DNA from: Anseranas semipalmata
Taxonomy: Eukaryota; Chordata; Aves; Anseriformes; Anseranatidae
Length of the DNA: 64,000 nt
NCBI GenBank assembly: GCA_013399115.1
Contig: VXAA01001233.1
Coordinates: forward strand, 186,001-250,000
Reading direction: 5' to 3'
Shown: piece after piece, positions 12,840 to 24,340 of the stretch
Position numbering within the stretch: the first letter of the stretch is position 1
Layout: each line of letters begins with the position of its first letter
Translations under genes and position numbers: made by a program
The notes under the pieces: model-generated
What the model saw: only the letters and a program-made list of their open reading frames with translations
Database searches by the model: none
What the model was told of the DNA's origin: nothing

Positions 12840-13230
12840 CAGTGAGCAGCTCGTTCACTCAATTGTCAGTGTTTCCCAACTATAAATCTAAAATTGTTAC
12901 CTGCCCTCCAGAACTGATACACCAGGAACAGTTTGGGAGTTGAATCCAGCTATAAATCATTATTAATTAGGCATTGAGTGGTTGTGCACTTAAACAAAAT
13001 AATGGCCCGGGAAAGCCTGAGTCACGGGGTTGTATTTACAGCGCTTGATCTGTCGATTAATTGGAAGACGCTTCCAGTGCAGCAAAGCGAGGACTGTATC
13101 ACATTAATTTTTGATGGGGAGAAATTCCACAGATTTAACATTAATATTAAGCTTGCCGTGAGTAAACATTTCATTAAAACAAAACTTAATTTTTCATGTT
13201 AGCACATCTATTTACTTTTCTGCCAGTCTA
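12840..13230. promoter_or_regulatory. AT-rich island with TAATTA and AP-1-like sites, candidate enhancer
   Basis: This non-repetitive AT-rich block follows a CpG-rich block. It contains TAATTA at 12964-12969, a perfect AP-1-type TGAGTCA at 13018-13024, ATTAATT at 13056-13062, and several further ATTAAT/TTAAT cores. The 74-codon frame from 12978 resembles no known protein. Density of homeodomain-type cores plus an AP-1 site suggests a regulatory element. No conservation can be measured from one sequence. Confidence 0.28.
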
Positions 13231-14029
13231 CTATAACAAAAACATGAACACCCATTCATCAGTGAATAGCACATTGGAACTGAGAATCACCCCCAAGCCC
13301 CCTCCACAAGTGCCCCTGCCCGCCTCCTCGGGCAGCATTCCATCTAATAGGGAATGCAGGTCACGAAATGAGTTCCAAGGGGCTTTCCAGATGGAGAGAG
13401 GAAAAAAATACGTTATAAAAAACTCCAGTTATGAGGTTTCCACAGTCTTAAAAGTAAATCCTAGAAAATATATTTAGTGTGAAAAAAAAAAAAAGTCAGA
13501 CCACGTCACTAAAAATTAGCTGCAGAAGGGGGGCCACGGGGGGAGGTCTGGCCCTTCAGCAGTGGCTGCATCCCAGCTGCTGGGGAGCACGACCCAGGTT
13601 TCATGCTACGGGGAGGGGAAACCCCAGGGGAGCGGGACGAGGGGATTTATTGAGCAACGCTTTTGCAGGCACGACGCAGCACGCTTTCACTCGGCAGGCA
13701 CCCTCGCGTCACACGAACCTTCCAGATGCCAGTTATGCCCCCGTGATCTACCCAGAAATACATCGTGTTTTCTCAGCGCCCGTTTCAAAGCGATCCTTTG
13801 TGAGGACTTCCCTGCCCTGCCAGCGGTGGCTTCATTGTTCCCAGCTCCTCTGCCAGCGCAGCCCTTGAGATCTTGCTATTACAGCCAGTTTGGGGGGTGC
13901 AGGAAGAGCCTGCCAGGCGCTCTGCAAACTGCACCATTCCAGAGTAACATATTCCTTGTACCTAATGAAAAAACAGGTAACCGTGCCTTATCCAGCATTC
14001 TGCATTTGGGCTGATTTTAGGCTACTTTA
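13231..14029. other. Unannotated stretch with an A13 run
   Basis: Mixed sequence with an adenine run at 13482-13494. GC rises over 13530-13870. Overlapping + strand frames at 13479-13868 and 13562-14014 have no recognisable domain. No dispersed repeat or RNA gene was seen. Confidence 0.5.
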
Positions 14030-15800
14030 GCCAGATTTTCTTATTTTCTGGCTTCTTTGCTCCCAGCACGGGGCCGGGGAGGATCGGCGGGTGCTGTGCT
14101 GCCCAGTGCCATGGCCCGGTTCCCCTTCTCTGCTCCGGGAGAGCTCTTTGTGCCTCTGTCCCCGTTGCTTCAGGAGCGCCCCTGGGGCCGGTGACACCGT
14201 GGCCTCTGCTCTCCTGCCTCGGTCGCATCTCTGTATCTACACATAGCTCTATACAGGTATTTTTCAGCTCTCCAGGCTCCCGCAGCAGTTTCTCCATTTC
14301 TGCCCATAACACCACGTTTGATCCAGGTCCCTGCTTTCTACTTAACTCTATTAGCACTTTTTCCAACCCTGCCATTGCTGCCACTCTTTCAAAGGAAAGA
14401 TATTTTTCCCCACCCTGTCTTACACATTGTGCATAAACAAATATTCACTTGTTTTGGTTGTTTGACCTTATTGCTAGACTCATTTTGCACATTTGTTCAA
14501 AAGGACTTGCTGTAGCAATGTGTGGAACACCAGCAGCGCCTTCCAAACCTCGCCCTCTGCTCCCCTTGCTTCTCTTTCTGTTTGTTACTTGGAGGGATTT
14601 ATGCATTAGCCCAGGCCCCCCTGCCTGCTACAGCCAGTATTTCAGGCTATTCCCACCTTCACCGTAGCCTTATTCCTCACTCACGTTGTCACAACCCCTC
14701 CCACCTCGCTGAATGTCTCCTCCCTGGGCTCAGCCCTGCACTCACTGGCTCGCTCAGTCGTCGTCGTTCAGACAAATTTCAGCTGCTCGAGGATCCCTCG
14801 CTGACTCCTGGCGCCTGCTGCTCACTTGGACTGCTGCAGAAGGGAGGGCGCGGGGGGCTTCGCTATCTTAGTGCTTGGGTTTTTCTATGCCAACAGAATT
14901 TTCCCCCCATTCTCTTCCTCCCCCCCTTCTCATTTATCACTTTTGGTCAGCCTTTACCTGCAGCAGCTTTCGGATTAGCTGTCAGCATCTCCTGCATCCT
15001 CTTGTGCTACCCTTTACTGCTTAATCATTTGGGGGATGTTTAATGGTGATAGCTCTTGCTGCTAATTTTCCTGTTATTATGCAGAACACCACACACGGTT
15101 CAGCTGCAAAATGCCAAGGGAACAGACCGGACTCGGCTCGCTTCCTTTTGGTGGTGCTCCTGACTGCGTGGATATTCGGCACAGAGCTTGTGGCATCCGC
15201 CCCCCGAAGTCCCCAGCCACAGGCATTCAGCCGGCTCTCCTCTCGCCCACAGAGGAGGAGCTCGGTGGGCAGGGCTCCCAGGCCACGTTACCAAACATCT
15301 TGAAAATCCTTTGGGAGAGCATTTTTAGAAGGCAAGGTTTACTTATTATAGCATCGCGCAGTGCGTTTTATCAACTGCTTCTTTTTACCTAATTGCAATC
15401 CCCAGCACGACACTGGGAGCATTCCACCGTATTTCTCTTGCATCTGTCTTTGCTGTTAAATCCCTGTTGCTCCTCTCCTCCTGCCTGCCCTGCCATCGCC
15501 AGGCCGGGCTGGCACGTCCTCCTGCCTGCGCCCCTTTGGAGATGGCCCCAGTGCCCTCAGCCGCTGCCTGACGGCCGGACTGCACACAGAGCATCCCCAG
15601 CATCGCCCACCCGCAGCAGCAACAGTGGGGAGGAGACGGGGAGGGGACGACGTGCTGCAAAACCGCCTCCCTGGGGGAGTACGGCTCGTCTGCTCAGCCG
15701 AAAGATGAGGAGTCTTCTTGCCTCTGAAATTCCTTACCAGAGCAGGTCTTGTTTTGCAGTCACACACAGCCGCCTCTCGCGCCAGGGATAAATACGGAGC
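14030..15800 (-). other. Strand-asymmetric (pyrimidine-rich + strand) region, origin unknown
   Basis: Through most of this stretch the + strand is strongly enriched in C and T, so the - strand is purine-rich; runs such as CTTCTCTTTCTG and CTCTTCCTCCCC illustrate it. Purine-biased strands are typical of retroviral coding RNA and also of some transcribed strands. A 120-codon - frame at 14022-14384 lies at the left edge, but I recognise no retroviral protein and found no paired long terminal repeats. An eroded retroelement is only one possibility; an antisense transcript or a plain polypyrimidine-rich region would look the same. Confidence 0.25.
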
Positions 15801-16499
15801 TAAATGGGATGCCATGACCTACATTTTATGTATATTATGTCTCTGATGCTGCTAATGAGCAGAGAAACCTTGATATATTATCACTTACAAGGCAGTATTT
15901 TTCCCTGCTTCCATCCTTAGGATGTTATATGGCATTTCTAAAACAAGATGCATTTTCTTTAATTTATGTGAAATACAGAACCGTCTGCAAACAGTGCCAT
16001 TTAAAAAACCACCAAGGAGCATCCTTTGATGAGAATATTTCTCTCTTTTAGTTTGAAAGTGCTCATGAATTTGCAGACAAAAATGTGAATTGCGAAACAG
16101 CAGCAGCAGGCCCGCTGCCCCTCTCACTGTGTCTGGTCCAGCCTGGGCAGGCCCGGGACCGGAGGCAGGGATGTCCCGGAGCTGTGCTCTGGAACAGCCG
16201 TGTGTCCCATTTTCTCACCTGCTGTCAGCCCTCGCATCCCCATCCACGCTGCTCGGTGAAAAGCTGCCTGGCAGGGAGGGCTGAGCATGGCTAACACCAG
16301 ACCCTGCAACAACCAGAGCTTGGAGCTGTGGCAGCACGAGCTTTTTTCCATCCTAATTTTGTAAGACCACCCATGAGAGCTGGGCTGTTGCTGCTTTACA
16401 TCACCCTGCCCTAGGAGTAAAACCACCAGCAGCACGCCCCGGTGCATGTGACCGCCCCCACCTCGGCGCTCCCCCAGCAGCCCAAGGGCAGCAGCAGGA
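15801..16499. other. AT-rich island followed by mixed sequence
   Basis: Bases about 15810-16090 are AT-rich and non-repetitive, so they could be a regulatory island. Bases 16100-16500 are mixed and GC-leaning with overlapping frames on both strands. No gene is recognised. Confidence 0.45.
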
Positions 16500-16827
16500 G
16501 ATCAGGGGCAACAAGTTACCGCGATAATTAGGAAAACAGTTTCAAGATCAAGGAAGCAGCCCTTGAAGGGTCCAGGAGACCTGCCTGAAGACCAGCCCAG
16601 CATCTCCAGAACCCAGGAGGGAGGGTGGGCCCTCGGCGAGCGCTCCAGAGCTGGCATCTCTCGTGTCCCCACAAGCGGTCTTGGCAGCCCAGCCGGCCAC
16701 ACGCGCCTCGATGCTTGTGAGCACAAGGAGCGGGTGAATGAGAACGAGGGAAATCCCACACTGGGAGGGAGGAACTGTCTGCCTGACTCGCGGGCCAAAC
16801 CGTCACCTACATAGATCTCGATACCTT

Positions 16828-17169
16828 CTACAGCATCCGACGCATCCTGCTGTTTTTCCAGGAAATATGAAAGGTGGGTGCACCACCAAATGTGCTGAAT
16901 ACATTCAGGCAATGAGGAAAGCTCCCAGCAACTGCAGCCCGTGGGGGAATCACGTCCACTTCCAGATGTTTGAGCTTCACAAGGAAGCCACGGTCAGACC
17001 TCAGGAGCAGCAGTCGCTTCTGCGTGACTCCAGACAGGCGGATCCTCATCTCATGCAGCGCCCTGCGATGCTCAGAGACGCGGTCTGGGAGCCGGATGAG
17101 TCCTCCTGCAGGTGGCAGGCCTGGAGGGAAGCCTCTGCCCACAGCCACTTCAGCGCGATGTCTCTCCAT
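16828..17169 (-). other. Possible exon or decayed coding sequence (unrecognised)
   Basis: A 113-codon open frame on the - strand has coding-like codon choice, with mostly C or G third positions and a run reading ...LSGVTQKRLLLLRSDRG.... Polypyrimidine/AG acceptor-like sequences occur inside its first quarter. After its stop, the reading continues without stops in another - frame (16502-16912), which could mean a frameshifted relic of one coding sequence or simple chance. I recognise no family and see no in-frame donor, so it is not called a gene. The + strand is also open opposite it at 16970-17242, which weakens the case. Confidence 0.12.
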
Positions 17170-17257
17170 AGAGCATCTCTATTTGATCAAGATGGAGAGA
17201 GAAGCCACCTGTGGAGCGCTTTATAATGTTTGTTTTGTGTAAAGAACACTACTGATG

Positions 17258-17303
17258 AATAAAGGGTTTTTGTTCCCCTCTCAGTGCTCCACCTCAGTGG
17301 AGC
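17258..17303 (+). other. Polyadenylation-like signal and perfect hairpin
   Basis: AATAAA at 17258-17263 is followed by a T-rich stretch and then a perfect inverted repeat: GCTCCAC at 17286-17292, loop CTCA, and GTGGAGC at 17297-17303. AATAAA followed by U-rich sequence resembles a 3' end of a transcript, and the same arrangement occurs in the R region of retroviral terminal repeats. I found no transcript or second terminal-repeat copy to support either reading. Confidence 0.3.
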
Positions 17304-17329
17304 GATTGTACTCCTCACAGGGATTACTG

Positions 17330-17970
17330 CAGACTCTGTTTGCTGTTTCCTTTTCTCTCTCTTGTTTTTAATACGGGGAAGCCACCACAGGTGGCACTGA
17401 GCTTTCCTGGTTTGCCACCCCTTGCTTGTCTCTCGCGGCCGGAGGAGCCGACGGCACATCCCGAGCGCGGCCTCGTCCCGGCACCCCCACTGGGTTTCCT
17501 GAACGGCCTCTTCCCGGCCGCAGCCTGTCACCAGCGCAGTCCCGACCACGTTTCCCGTAAGCAATTCACCTGAGCCCCTGGTGCTGGCCTTGCTTCGTTC
17601 GGGCCAAGTGTTCCTCCTCTGACTCCAAGTGACGTATTCCATTGCAGTTCTTGCGTTTTCTTCCAAACTCGGCGTTTTGCTGGTTTGACCGGCTTCTCAC
17701 GGCACCAGGTTCCCCGGCCTGGCCTACCTCCCAGCCCTGTCTGCCTGTCTCGCTTTAACATTTTCTGCTCCAAATCATGCCCAGAGCGCAGTGTGCCTCC
17801 AGAACCTCCGCATCCCCGCCGCCTGTCGCACAGCAGCTGCCAGCAAGGCTTTCTCCTGGATGCCCCAGGGTCTGTCCCTGACACAGCTGTCACAGCGCGT
17901 TCTCCTGCCAGAGGCTTGGTGGGACAGATGCCCTCAGCTGGGACTGCTAGGGTTCACTTCTCTTTCTGAT
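17330..17970 (-). other. Second pyrimidine-rich + strand block
   Basis: The + strand again favours C and T, and the - strand has two purine-rich overlapping frames at 17187-17666 and 17528-17893 with many Arg, Lys, Glu and Gly codons. Together with 14030-15800 this makes a region of consistent strand bias. No conserved retroviral or host domain is recognisable in either frame. Confidence 0.2.
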
Positions 17971-20290
17971 CCTCAGCTCTCACACCTGATCGGAGAGCAA
18001 TACTTCCCAAACTCCTCCAGCGCCTTGGCACCATTCGGTGCCTCCTCCTGAAGGAAGAAAACCCTTGTAAAGGAGAGCTCCAGAGCCCCCCAGGCTGCTG
18101 CTCCCACTCCCCAGCTCCAGCCTCTGCCCACCCCGCGGCCTCCGCCTCCTGCCAGCCCCGCGCCCCCGGCCCGGAGCTGCAGCTCTGCACAACCCCGCGT
18201 CGCCGGCACGTCGGCCGTGCAGGGCCCGCTGCTGGCGTCAGAGGAGCGAGCGCAGCAGAAGCGGGTGCGTGTGGGGCAGGTGGCCGCTCCTGTCCGTTTT
18301 CACTCGCGTGTAATTCTGAGTGGTGTGTAATTAATATCTGCAGTGCCCCAAACACCAACTGCCGGTTCATTTCTGGATCTCCCAGAACTGATAGCTCAGC
18401 ATAAAAATGCGAGCGTCCTGATGAAAAGCTCCTTTTCATGGTAATCACTTGTCAGAGTCCCACAGATGTTTGCAGGGGAGATGTAAAATCTGCCGTGTTC
18501 CTGAAATGCCAGCTACATCGAACAAAAGCAGTAGATTCCTTGGAGGTAACAATTTCCCACCTCTGCTGGACACCAACACTCCAGCACCATGAAGAGTCCT
18601 AGCACTTGAATTAGAAGCAGCGGTAACCTGGCCATCCTCCTCCTCTCTCTTCTTCACTCCACACTTGGTGAGGGAGCAGGGGAATATTTTTCCATGGATA
18701 AAACAGCATTCGCATGCTGGAACTATGATATCTTTTTCCCAGAAGACTGATTATCAGACCTCTAGTATTCTCCCCACCGCACCTATGCCTGCTCATATGA
18801 ATGTTAATTAATGTGACAGGTTACGCAGAACAAGCGCGTTGAAGGCAACGCATTTCAGAACAGCATCCTGGTGATTACATTAATTTCCCCAACAAAGGGA
18901 AAAGAGAAAAATGCTTTGAGGAATCAGAGCTGAGCAGAAGTAGGTGATCCACAGCAGCAGACTTTGGAAATCCCTTGTAAAAGCCCAGGCATTGCAGCTC
19001 TCGCCTCATCCTCTGCATGGCTTTCAGGATGAGCAGCCCCGCTGTGAGGTATCTCATAGTCATCCCCGCTGAAAACAAGGGTCCGTGAGCACAGGGGCCG
19101 GGCGGACGTGGCTTCGAGGACTCAGAGGCGGCGTTGCAGCAGAGATGTCACAGGATCGCTGGTGGAGCTCCCAGGTCTTGGTTCCCATTGTGCCCAGCAT
19201 GGCGACTTCTGGCACTGTCACGGAAATAAGGGCACGCGGACGGCCGAACACGGGCTGCGTCCAACACCATCCTGGGAGAACCGGGAGTAGGGAGGAAGAA
19301 GCCGATGCCTTTGAGGACTGGGTGAAGCAAGCACTTCAGGATTTTAGGTTTTTTTTAAGTGGAATTTTATGCAGTAAGTGCTGAATTTTGCACCTGGAAA
19401 GGCAGGAGAGATGCCAAGCAGCTCCCCCATCCCAACAGCCACTTTTGGCCAGCCGTCACCGGAGCCGGGATACCCCTTCGGCCACATGCAACGCCAGGAA
19501 CAACCTGCTGAATTCATCCTTTAGAACCGGCCACAGCATGGGGCTCAGGCCAGGCAGCAAGCCCGCGGCGACGGCTGCCCCCGCTCCCCCTGCTCGGAGC
19601 GGGTCTCGTCGCTGCCTTCCCCTGCCCTTACGCAGCCGGGCTGCTGCCTGAACAGCAAGTTCTTTCCTCTTACAAGTAAGTTTTCTCTTTTTTAAAATAA
19701 ACCATTTATTAAAATTCATAAAGTGTAATTATAATTTCTTTAAAAGTCTTCTCAAGATTTTTTTTTCCTCTAATTATTCATAGCCTGCTTAAACCAACTT
19801 ATCATTCCTTTGGGATGCTGTGCATCCTGGATTGAGGACACTGAGCTGTCTCAACAGAATTAGGCCCTTTGCTTGTTACCCATCCAGAGTTAATAAAAGC
19901 ATAGACTAGGTGCAAGGATGACCTAAAAGCAAGTGGGTTTTTGCCCCCTCCCCACTGCTCACCAGGGAGGCCAAGGTCCTCACCGTATGACAAGTATTTC
20001 TCCAAGGCTCTTCTCGATCGTGGGTTTAATCCAAGGGCGAGAGATGAACAGGAGATTTGGGTCAAGCCCTGTAAGTATTATGCTCATTCAATCAACGCAA
20101 AATCAGTATCCTGACACAGCTCAGCCAATTCGTCCCTAACCAAAGCCGGCAAAGCTTCATGAAAATTTAGTATCAGACATAAAAACCATATACAATCAAT
20201 CCATTAAAAAAGAACCCTGAGGTTCAAAGCCTCACTCAGCCTGATTGAGCAAGTTCAAGCAGCAAACGCAGCTGAACTCATCTCTTCCGT
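17971..20290. other. Unannotated stretch, GC patch then AT-rich end
   Basis: A GC-rich, CpG-containing patch lies at about 18090-18270. Mixed sequence follows, and 19670-20290 is AT-rich and lacks long frames. No repeat family, RNA gene or exon was identified. Confidence 0.5.
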
Positions 20291-22860
20291 TTCACAGACA
20301 AGCCCGGAGTGGGCAAAGAAACCGCATTTGCCCCATCTGCTCCTGGCTGTGAATTGCTGTCCCCATCCCAGCGGGAGCCTCCCGGGGCCTCTCCCCCCGA
20401 GCTCCCCGGCCGGTGCCACCCCTGCCACCAGGGCCATGCCGGCAGCACCGGCGCCAGATGCCAGGAGCTCCTCAGCACCCGGTTGGTGGCCCACACGCTG
20501 GTTTTGGCTGCCTGGCTCCGCTCTGGGAAGGCTCCGACGTGTTCAGCAAGGGAGCTCCCAGCCTGGGCACGCTGCGTGCAGCCTCAGCACAAAGGCAAGC
20601 GCTTGGTTTTCCCGTACCAAAACGGCACGACTGCACAAAATCCAGCAGCTGTTACTGTTTTTTACCTGCCCCTTGCTCTGAGAGAGCACTTGCTTTTCCC
20701 TGGGACATCAGAGAGACGCTGGGCCCCGACTAGCACTAGCAAACCCAGGGAGCTCCAGCTTGTGGTCTTGCTGAACCCACGCGGATTGGCACAAGCCTCA
20801 GCTCACCCAGGCACAGCTCCGCAAGAGGTGCTCTGGCCCTGACGCAGCCGCAACCTCGTATATGCAATTTCCAAATATTAATTATTCATGGACACACTTG
20901 TGTGACTGAATGCAGAAAGTCTTGGAGAACTCGAAATCCTGGGGATTACCGGCTGCAACCTCTCGCCCCATCTCCTCTCTGTGATGTGCTTTCAGTAACA
21001 TTAAGCCTTTTTGAATTTCCTTTCCCTCCCCAACAATCCCGAAGCCGGGCACCTGCGTTTGTGTGCACCCAGCATGAAATCCTAGTCCTGCCCACAGCAG
21101 CCCCCAGTGGCACTGGTCCCAGTTACCCCCCCCATCAGCTTCCCACCTCCCTGGCAGCACCGCGCAGCGCAAGCACCCATGCCATCGGGAGCGGGTCTCT
21201 CCTTCCAGTGCCCGAAGCGGGTTGTGGAGCCGGGCGTCAGGTCCGCAAGCTGGGGGCTGCCGCGCTGCGTTGGCCTCGCGAAGCAGTCGGCAGCGATTGC
21301 CACCAGTGCCTGCCCCACGTGAGCCAGGTCTGTTCCCCAAGGGCTCTTTCCACTGCAAACGCAGGGCGTGATCGGTGTCTTGGGGGTAAAGCAATGAACT
21401 GATCCCAGCAGAAGCAAAGCCACTTGTTGCACTCCCATTTCTTATTGGCTCGTAATGTCACCAAATTACCCCTGGGCAAGCAGAGGATCGTAATAGTCCA
21501 ATCACATAAATTAAAAGCAACACCATAGAGGCTTCTGGGCAAAGTCCGAGAAGTCGACATGTAATTAACCTTAAGCTGAGCTGTGGAAGAGATTGAACCC
21601 AATTGAGCCCAAGTGCTTCAGCTGTGAAGCCGCTAGCATCCTCAGCAGTTGCGTCGATACCCACATTGCTGCCAGGCTTTGCTTCGAGCTCTCAGCTTTC
21701 CCCTGCCTTCACGAGACCAAGTGCCCGTGCTGGAATTATGTTTTCTCCTGTTCCTGCCACCTGCCAGCCCCGTCCCACCATGGGCTGGCAGCAGGAGGTG
21801 CCGCACTGATGCAGCGTTGTTCTCTGCTCTTGTGGTTTTGGTATTTCCTTCTCCGCCTTTATCAGCTCCTGCTCTCGTGGCCCATGGGCGCTCTCCTGCA
21901 CTGGTATTTACTGTCATGGGGAAAGGCAGAAAAAGTAAAGGGAGCAAGTTTCACTTCCTAGTGATGTAAGGCTGTCATGGACGTAAGCCTTCGCTCCTTT
22001 TTGAAGCCCACAAGCCAAATTATCAGTTGACATAGGATCACAAACCTCTGCTGACATCAGAGACGCCGCAGCAATTCACACCAGCTGAAAACGCGCCTGC
22101 AAGTCTTTGCAGCTAACTCAGTTCAAAGCAGAGGTTTCAGCAAGTGAGAAATGGCAGATGTTGCAGACTGAGATTGCTCTGTGCCCTTTAACAAACTTGG
22201 TCACGAGCTCATGGATTTCTGCTTCGAGTCCCCGCGTGCTGCGGGAAGCCGTCTGCAACCGCTTGGGTGTGTGGCATGGTGTGCAGATGCCGGTGGGGTC
22301 CCACCACGGACACCGGCAATATCGTGCAGCCACGGCCCGGGTCTCCCAACGGCAGAACAACGGTGCCTGGGGTGCGTGGGTACTGACGATGTCAATAAAG
22401 AGAACAGTGGCAAAGATGCAATGAAACAAAAGAGAGATTTTGGGGTACATCTCTTTCATGTACGATGTAATAACTGCTGGAGGATGCTACCAGCAAACCT
22501 CGAGCTGGCTGTCACGCTGCAGCCAGTGCCTGCAACGGAAGGTGCTCAATGCTCACGCAGTTTCAAGCTGCCACTAAGAAGTTGTTTCTGACTTTGCTAA
22601 CACTGCCATGTCCACGAGCACTTCTGCATTCTGGTCGCATTACATAGCTGGAAAAAAACAGCAGCAAAAGGCTTAATTCCTTCCTTCCACAGAGCCGAGG
22701 CGCTTCATGGACATGGGTCTCTGGCTCGGGGCGCAGCCTCGCTCCCCGCCAGGGCCCGAGTCCCGCAGCGCCTCCCCCTGCTCGGCCCGGGGCAGCTTCC
22801 GCAGGCGTGCGGCATCCTCCGCGGGCATCATCCGACCTCTCTGGGGCTTTGTGGTTGGAA
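20291..22860. other. Unannotated stretch
   Basis: Mostly mixed and GC-leaning, with overlapping frames of up to 177 codons (+ 20309-20842) and 170 codons (- 20882-21394) that are open on the opposite strand as well. None shows a recognisable domain. A CpG-rich patch occurs at about 22700-22830. No dispersed repeats were seen. Confidence 0.5.
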
Positions 22861-24009
22861 TCACAGTTTTCAAACATTGTGTTTGAAATGTTCTGTGGAC
22901 ATGTATTGTGAAGATATTTCTAGGTTAAGGTCCTACCTAAGCCAGTCTTCAGCTTTTTCACGGCCAACGCGCGCCCCGATGTGCTGCAGGCGGCTGGCGG
23001 CTCACTGCGGTCGTCACCCATCACTGATGGGGGCAATGGGACGCTCCCTAATTACAGGGTTTCATGGTGCTGAGTTCATCAGTGTTTGCTAAATGTTTAT
23101 GCACTTCTGGGGGGAATTTTCTAGCAAGCGTTAAGCATACCCTCTCTCCCAATTGCATAAACAAACTAAACAAAGCCATACTTTGCTCATTATAACTTCT
23201 AAGATGACTTAGAAAATTACCCATTAGCAGGGACTTGGTCACACATAACAGCGGATCTGGTCTCCTTGCTTTCCATACGTTCCTACACACGAGCACCCAG
23301 AACAGCGCAAGGTGATTGCCTTATCTCAGGAGTAGGGGCATGAAGGAAAGCGGACAGGAAAGCACAAGTTTCTTTCCCCCTTCTGCTCCTGACCTGCTGA
23401 GCAGAAGCAGCAGAGAAGCTGCTGGGGGCCGGTGGCACTTCAGCCACTGCCAGGGCCACTGGGAGCCCGGGGCTCCTCACCATCGCTCATTGCCCCCGGC
23501 AAGCTGACCCGCGAGCCTGGACCCACGTGACCTGGGCTGCTGCGGCCCCCGATTGCCCAAACACACGCCACAATAAAGACAAAGTTCCTTTACTCCGTTT
23601 TTCTGAGTAACAATCAATAAGTCTATTATTATCCAGCCAAGGGGAAAGCAGACAAATCGGGCTGAGAAACATTGACGTCCGTGCTTCAAAACAAGGGAAC
23701 TGCCAATTTAACCCCATGGAAATATCGATGCTTGCAACAAAAGGCACGTACTTATTCTGTCTCATTCTGTGAAAACGTAATTACCGTGAGATGATAATAC
23801 CGGGCTGGACAGGGGAACGCGGGCAGACCTCCCGCACCGACCCGCGCAGCAATCTTAAAACCACCACCCAAAGGCCAGAAGCCATGCCCTGAGCCTGCCC
23901 CGGGAGGAAACGAAGTGCTGTCGTGCCGTCGCTGTGGCTTTTGCCTTGTCTAATACCTTAATCTTCTTTTCCGGAGCCCAGCTCCCCATGTTTAATTACG
24001 CCTCCATTC
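22861..24009. other. Unannotated AT-leaning stretch
   Basis: Bases 23060-23290 and 23560-23800 are AT-leaning, separated by a GC-richer patch at 23370-23560. No gene, RNA or repeat family is recognisable. Confidence 0.5.
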
Positions 24010-24340
24010 TGTGCCCTGCTTTCCCCAGCAGCCTCCCCGCCCGGCGGCAGCGATGGCAGGGCTGGGGCCCGGCCCCGCTTCTCCGCCCCGGGAGCTCAGG
24101 AGAGCCCAGCGATCCCTGCCGCCCGCGGCCGTCTGTCCGGGGAGGCGGCAGAGGAAGGGAAGAGGAGGGCCAGCGGGGCCCGCGGGCAGCGTGATGAGAG
24201 CAGCGGACCGCACGCAGCCGCACGTGGCACGTCAGGCACGTCGCCGCCGCCGCCGCTTGCCGGGTGCCCTCCCGCGGGGCTCGGGGCTCGCCGGGCTGCA
24301 CGCGGGGCCTTCCGTGAGCCTCAGCGATGATGAAAAAGCA
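24010..24340. promoter_or_regulatory. Strongest CpG-dense block, candidate CpG island
   Basis: This is among the densest CpG stretches in the window, ending with a short (CCG)-type run at about 24242-24256. A + strand ATG in good Kozak context (GCGATGG) at 24053-24055 opens a frame of about 100 codons to 24358, rich in Arg, Gly, Pro and Ala. Such proteins are typical artefacts of CpG islands, and the frame is open on the other strand too. The block could be a promoter or first exon of an unannotated transcript. Sequence alone supports only the CpG-island description. Confidence 0.4.

Noticed and set aside
20215..20235. GGTTCAAAGCC at 20221 as a tRNA B-box
   Set aside because: No matching A-box, acceptor stem or anticodon arm can be folded around it.
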